Positions 62,609 through 64,000 of a DNA stretch of 64,000 nt are shown piece by piece (the first letter of the stretch is position 1; every line of letters starts with the position of its first letter). The position numbers were made by a program, and so were the translations under genes. The notes under the pieces were generated by a model. It made no database searches. It saw only the letters and a program-made list of their open reading frames with translations, and was not told the origin of the DNA. The stretch lies in assembly GCA_963823735.1 (NCBI GenBank), contig CAWGMO010000003.1:682001-746000 (forward strand), read 5' to 3'. Source of the stretch: Actinoallomurus sp963823735 (GTDB taxonomy: Bacteria > Actinomycetota > Actinomycetes > Streptosporangiales > Streptosporangiaceae).

Positions 62609-63925
62609 ATGAGGGTCACCAGGCATCGCGGGCGAATCGCCCTGGCGATCGCGCTGTCCGCCGTACTCGCGGCCACCGCGTGCTCGGCGGACGACGGCAA
62701 GGCGAGTTCGGACGGCTCAGGCGGGAAGATCACGCTGACGGTCGACGACTTCGGCACGTTCGGCTACCAGGACCTCTACAAGCAGTACGAGGCCCAGCAC
62801 CCGAACATCAAGATCAACGAGCGGAACGTCCCGAAGCTCGACGACTACACCCCGCGACTCCAGCAGTGGATCGCGGCGGGCGCCGGTGCCGGCGACGTGG
62901 TCGCGATCGAAGAGGGCATCATCGTCAAGTTCAAGGCCCAGCCCGACAAGTTCGTCGACCTGAAGAAGTACGGGGCGTCGTCGATGCAGGCCGACTTCGT
63001 GCCGTGGAAGTGGCAGGGCGGCACGAGCCCCGACGGCAAGCTGATCGGGCTCGGCACCGACGTCGGCAGCATGGCGCTGTGCTACCGCCGCGACCTGTTC
63101 AAGAAGGCCGGGCTCCCCTCGGACCGTGACGCCGTGACGAAGCAGTGGCCCACCTGGGACGACTTCATCAACGTCGGCAAGAAGTTCACGGCCAAGATCG
63201 GTGGCGGCACGAAGTTCATCGACAGCCCCGAGACGTACTACAACACGATCCTCATGCAGGAGGCCGGCAAGGGCGCCAACCAGACCTACTTCGACCAGGG
63301 CAACAAGTTCGTCATGGAGTCGAACCCGGCCGTGCGCTCGGCCTGGGACGAGACCGTGAAGATGTCGCAGGCCGGGCTCGCCAACGGCGTGCAGTTCCTG
63401 TCCGACCCGTGGGCCCAGGCACTGAAGAAGGACGCCTTCGCGACCGCGCCGTGCCCGGCCTGGATGCTCGGGCTCATCAAGCAGTTCGGCGGCAACGCCC
63501 AGAGCGGCAAGTGGGACGTCGCCGGGGTTCCGGGCGGCGGCGGAAGCTGGGGCGGATCCTGGCTCGCGGTGCCGACCCAGAGCAGGCACCCGAAGGAGGC
63601 GGCCGACCTCGTGAAGTTCCTGACCGCCCCGAACGGCCAGATCTCGGCGTTCAAGGCGGCCAACAACCTGCCCTCCTCGCCGCAGGCGCTGAACGACCCC
63701 GCGGTCCAGGCGTTCGCCAACCCGTACTTCAACGACGCGCCCGTCGGCAAGATCTACGGGCCCGCGGCGACCAGCCTCAAGCCCGTCTACCTGGGCGCCG
63801 ACAACCAGGAGGTCCGGCAGGCGGTCGAGTCGGACCTGCGCGCGATCGCCCAGGGCAAGCTCTCGCCGGCCTCCGGCTGGGGCAAGGCCGTGTCCGACGC
63901 GAAGAAGGCGGCCGGCACGGGGTGA
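62609..63925 (+). CDS. CebE-like cello-oligosaccharide ABC transporter binding lipoprotein
   Basis: 438 residues from ATG 62609 (gagaggggtc upstream). Lipoprotein signal ending ATACS (Cys25). CUT1-type sugar-binding fold: TLTVDDFGTFGYQDLYKQYEAQHPNIKI, LQQWIAAGAGAGDVVAIEEG, GSWGGSWLAVPTQSRHPKEAADLVKFL. The perfect CebR box in its promoter identifies likely substrates as cellobiose and cello-oligosaccharides. Permeases are expected just beyond the right edge, after the hairpin at 63930-63971. The gene_symbol is left empty because the assignment rests on the operator. Confidence 0.88.
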   Translation: MRVTRHRGRIALAIALSAVLAATACSADDGKASSDGSGGKITLTVDDFGTFGYQDLYKQYEAQHPNIKINERNVPKLDDYTPRLQQWIAAGAGAGDVVAIEEGIIVKFKAQPDKFVDLKKYGASSMQADFVPWKWQGGTSPDGKLIGLGTDVGSMALCYRRDLFKKAGLPSDRDAVTKQWPTWDDFINVGKKFTAKIGGGTKFIDSPETYYNTILMQEAGKGANQTYFDQGNKFVMESNPAVRSAWDETVKMSQAGLANGVQFLSDPWAQALKKDAFATAPCPAWMLGLIKQFGGNAQSGKWDVAGVPGGGGSWGGSWLAVPTQSRHPKEAADLVKFLTAPNGQISAFKAANNLPSSPQALNDPAVQAFANPYFNDAPVGKIYGPAATSLKPVYLGADNQEVRQAVESDLRAIAQGKLSPASGWGKAVSDAKKAAGTG

Positions 63926-63929
63926 GACC

Positions 63930-63971
63930 GGGCGGGCGGCGCACCCTCCCCAGGGAAGACGCCGCCCGCCC
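63930..63971 (+). terminator. Hairpin after the sugar-binding gene
   Basis: 12-bp perfect stem (63930-63941 with 63960-63971), 18-base loop, 5 bases after the stop. Probably a partial terminator or RNA-stabilising hairpin that raises the binding protein above the permeases, or a true terminator. Confidence 0.65.
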
Positions 63972-64000
63972 CTACGGCTCGCCGTCCCCGTGAAAGGACC

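Overview
The window is a 64 kb stretch of high-GC actinomycete chromosome. Signs of this are GTG and TTG starts, many overlapping stop/start pairs, MmpL exporters, two F420-type oxidoreductases, a DUF397-type protein, WHG-type and other TetR regulators, a mycothiol-transferase-like DinB protein and a CebR-type operator. Gene content and frequent gtacg words suggest a Streptomyces/Streptosporangiales/Thermomonosporaceae-like organism; the exact genus is not readable from the sequence. No rRNA, tRNA, CRISPR, prophage or transposase was seen.

Layout. 0-3.7 kb: end of a polyamine-type (Pot) ABC importer operon closing with an FAD amine oxidase. 3.7-7.6 kb: PH-domain protein, DinB protein, secreted S1E protease, GT-C-like membrane protein. 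7.6-13.9 kb: DUF5709 protein, DmpA-type beta-aminopeptidase with its PucR regulator, then pterin dehydratase, class III aminotransferase and MmsA. Together these could release beta-alanine, transaminate it and oxidise it to acetyl-CoA (inference). 14.4-17.6 kb: small proteins, a membrane-protein/winged-helix pair whose promoter sits between two matching operators, and an orphan PotD-like lipoprotein. 17.7-22.1 kb: TetR plus a frameshifted MmpL exporter, an acetyltransferase, a secreted V8-like protease.

22.2-30.9 kb: the conserved MEP-pathway cluster dxr-rseP-ispG, with two tandem secreted S33 hydrolases placed between ispG and its usual GNAT neighbour. 30.9-34 kb: a GC-rich minisatellite, an unknown gene, an enoyl-CoA hydratase, and a HipA-like kinase/DUF3037 pair. 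34.2-40.6 kb: an orphan pyruvate-dehydrogenase-E1-like enzyme and an MFS exporter fused to three carboxypeptidase-regulatory-like domains, coupled to YceI. 40.6-51.4 kb: unknown gene, a metallo-beta-lactamase-fold gene with divergent TetR, enoyl-CoA hydratase, DUF397-like protein, GAF-type regulator, then TetR/amidase and TetR/LLM oxidoreductase pairs and an NmrA-like protein.

51.6-64 kb: penicillin-binding transpeptidase, endonuclease V, a frameshifted beta-lactamase-family gene, Dabb protein, intact MmpL, TetR, HAD hydrolase, CDF metal exporter, MFS exporter, F420 oxidoreductase, and a CebE-like cello-oligosaccharide-binding lipoprotein preceded by a perfect CebR box.

Most local regulation looks simple: several TetR-type genes stand beside a clear palindrome in the divergent or upstream gap. 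Two genes (MmpL at 18.6 kb, beta-lactamase-family at 54-55 kb) each need one single-base correction to give full-length proteins; they are either real pseudogenes or sequence errors.
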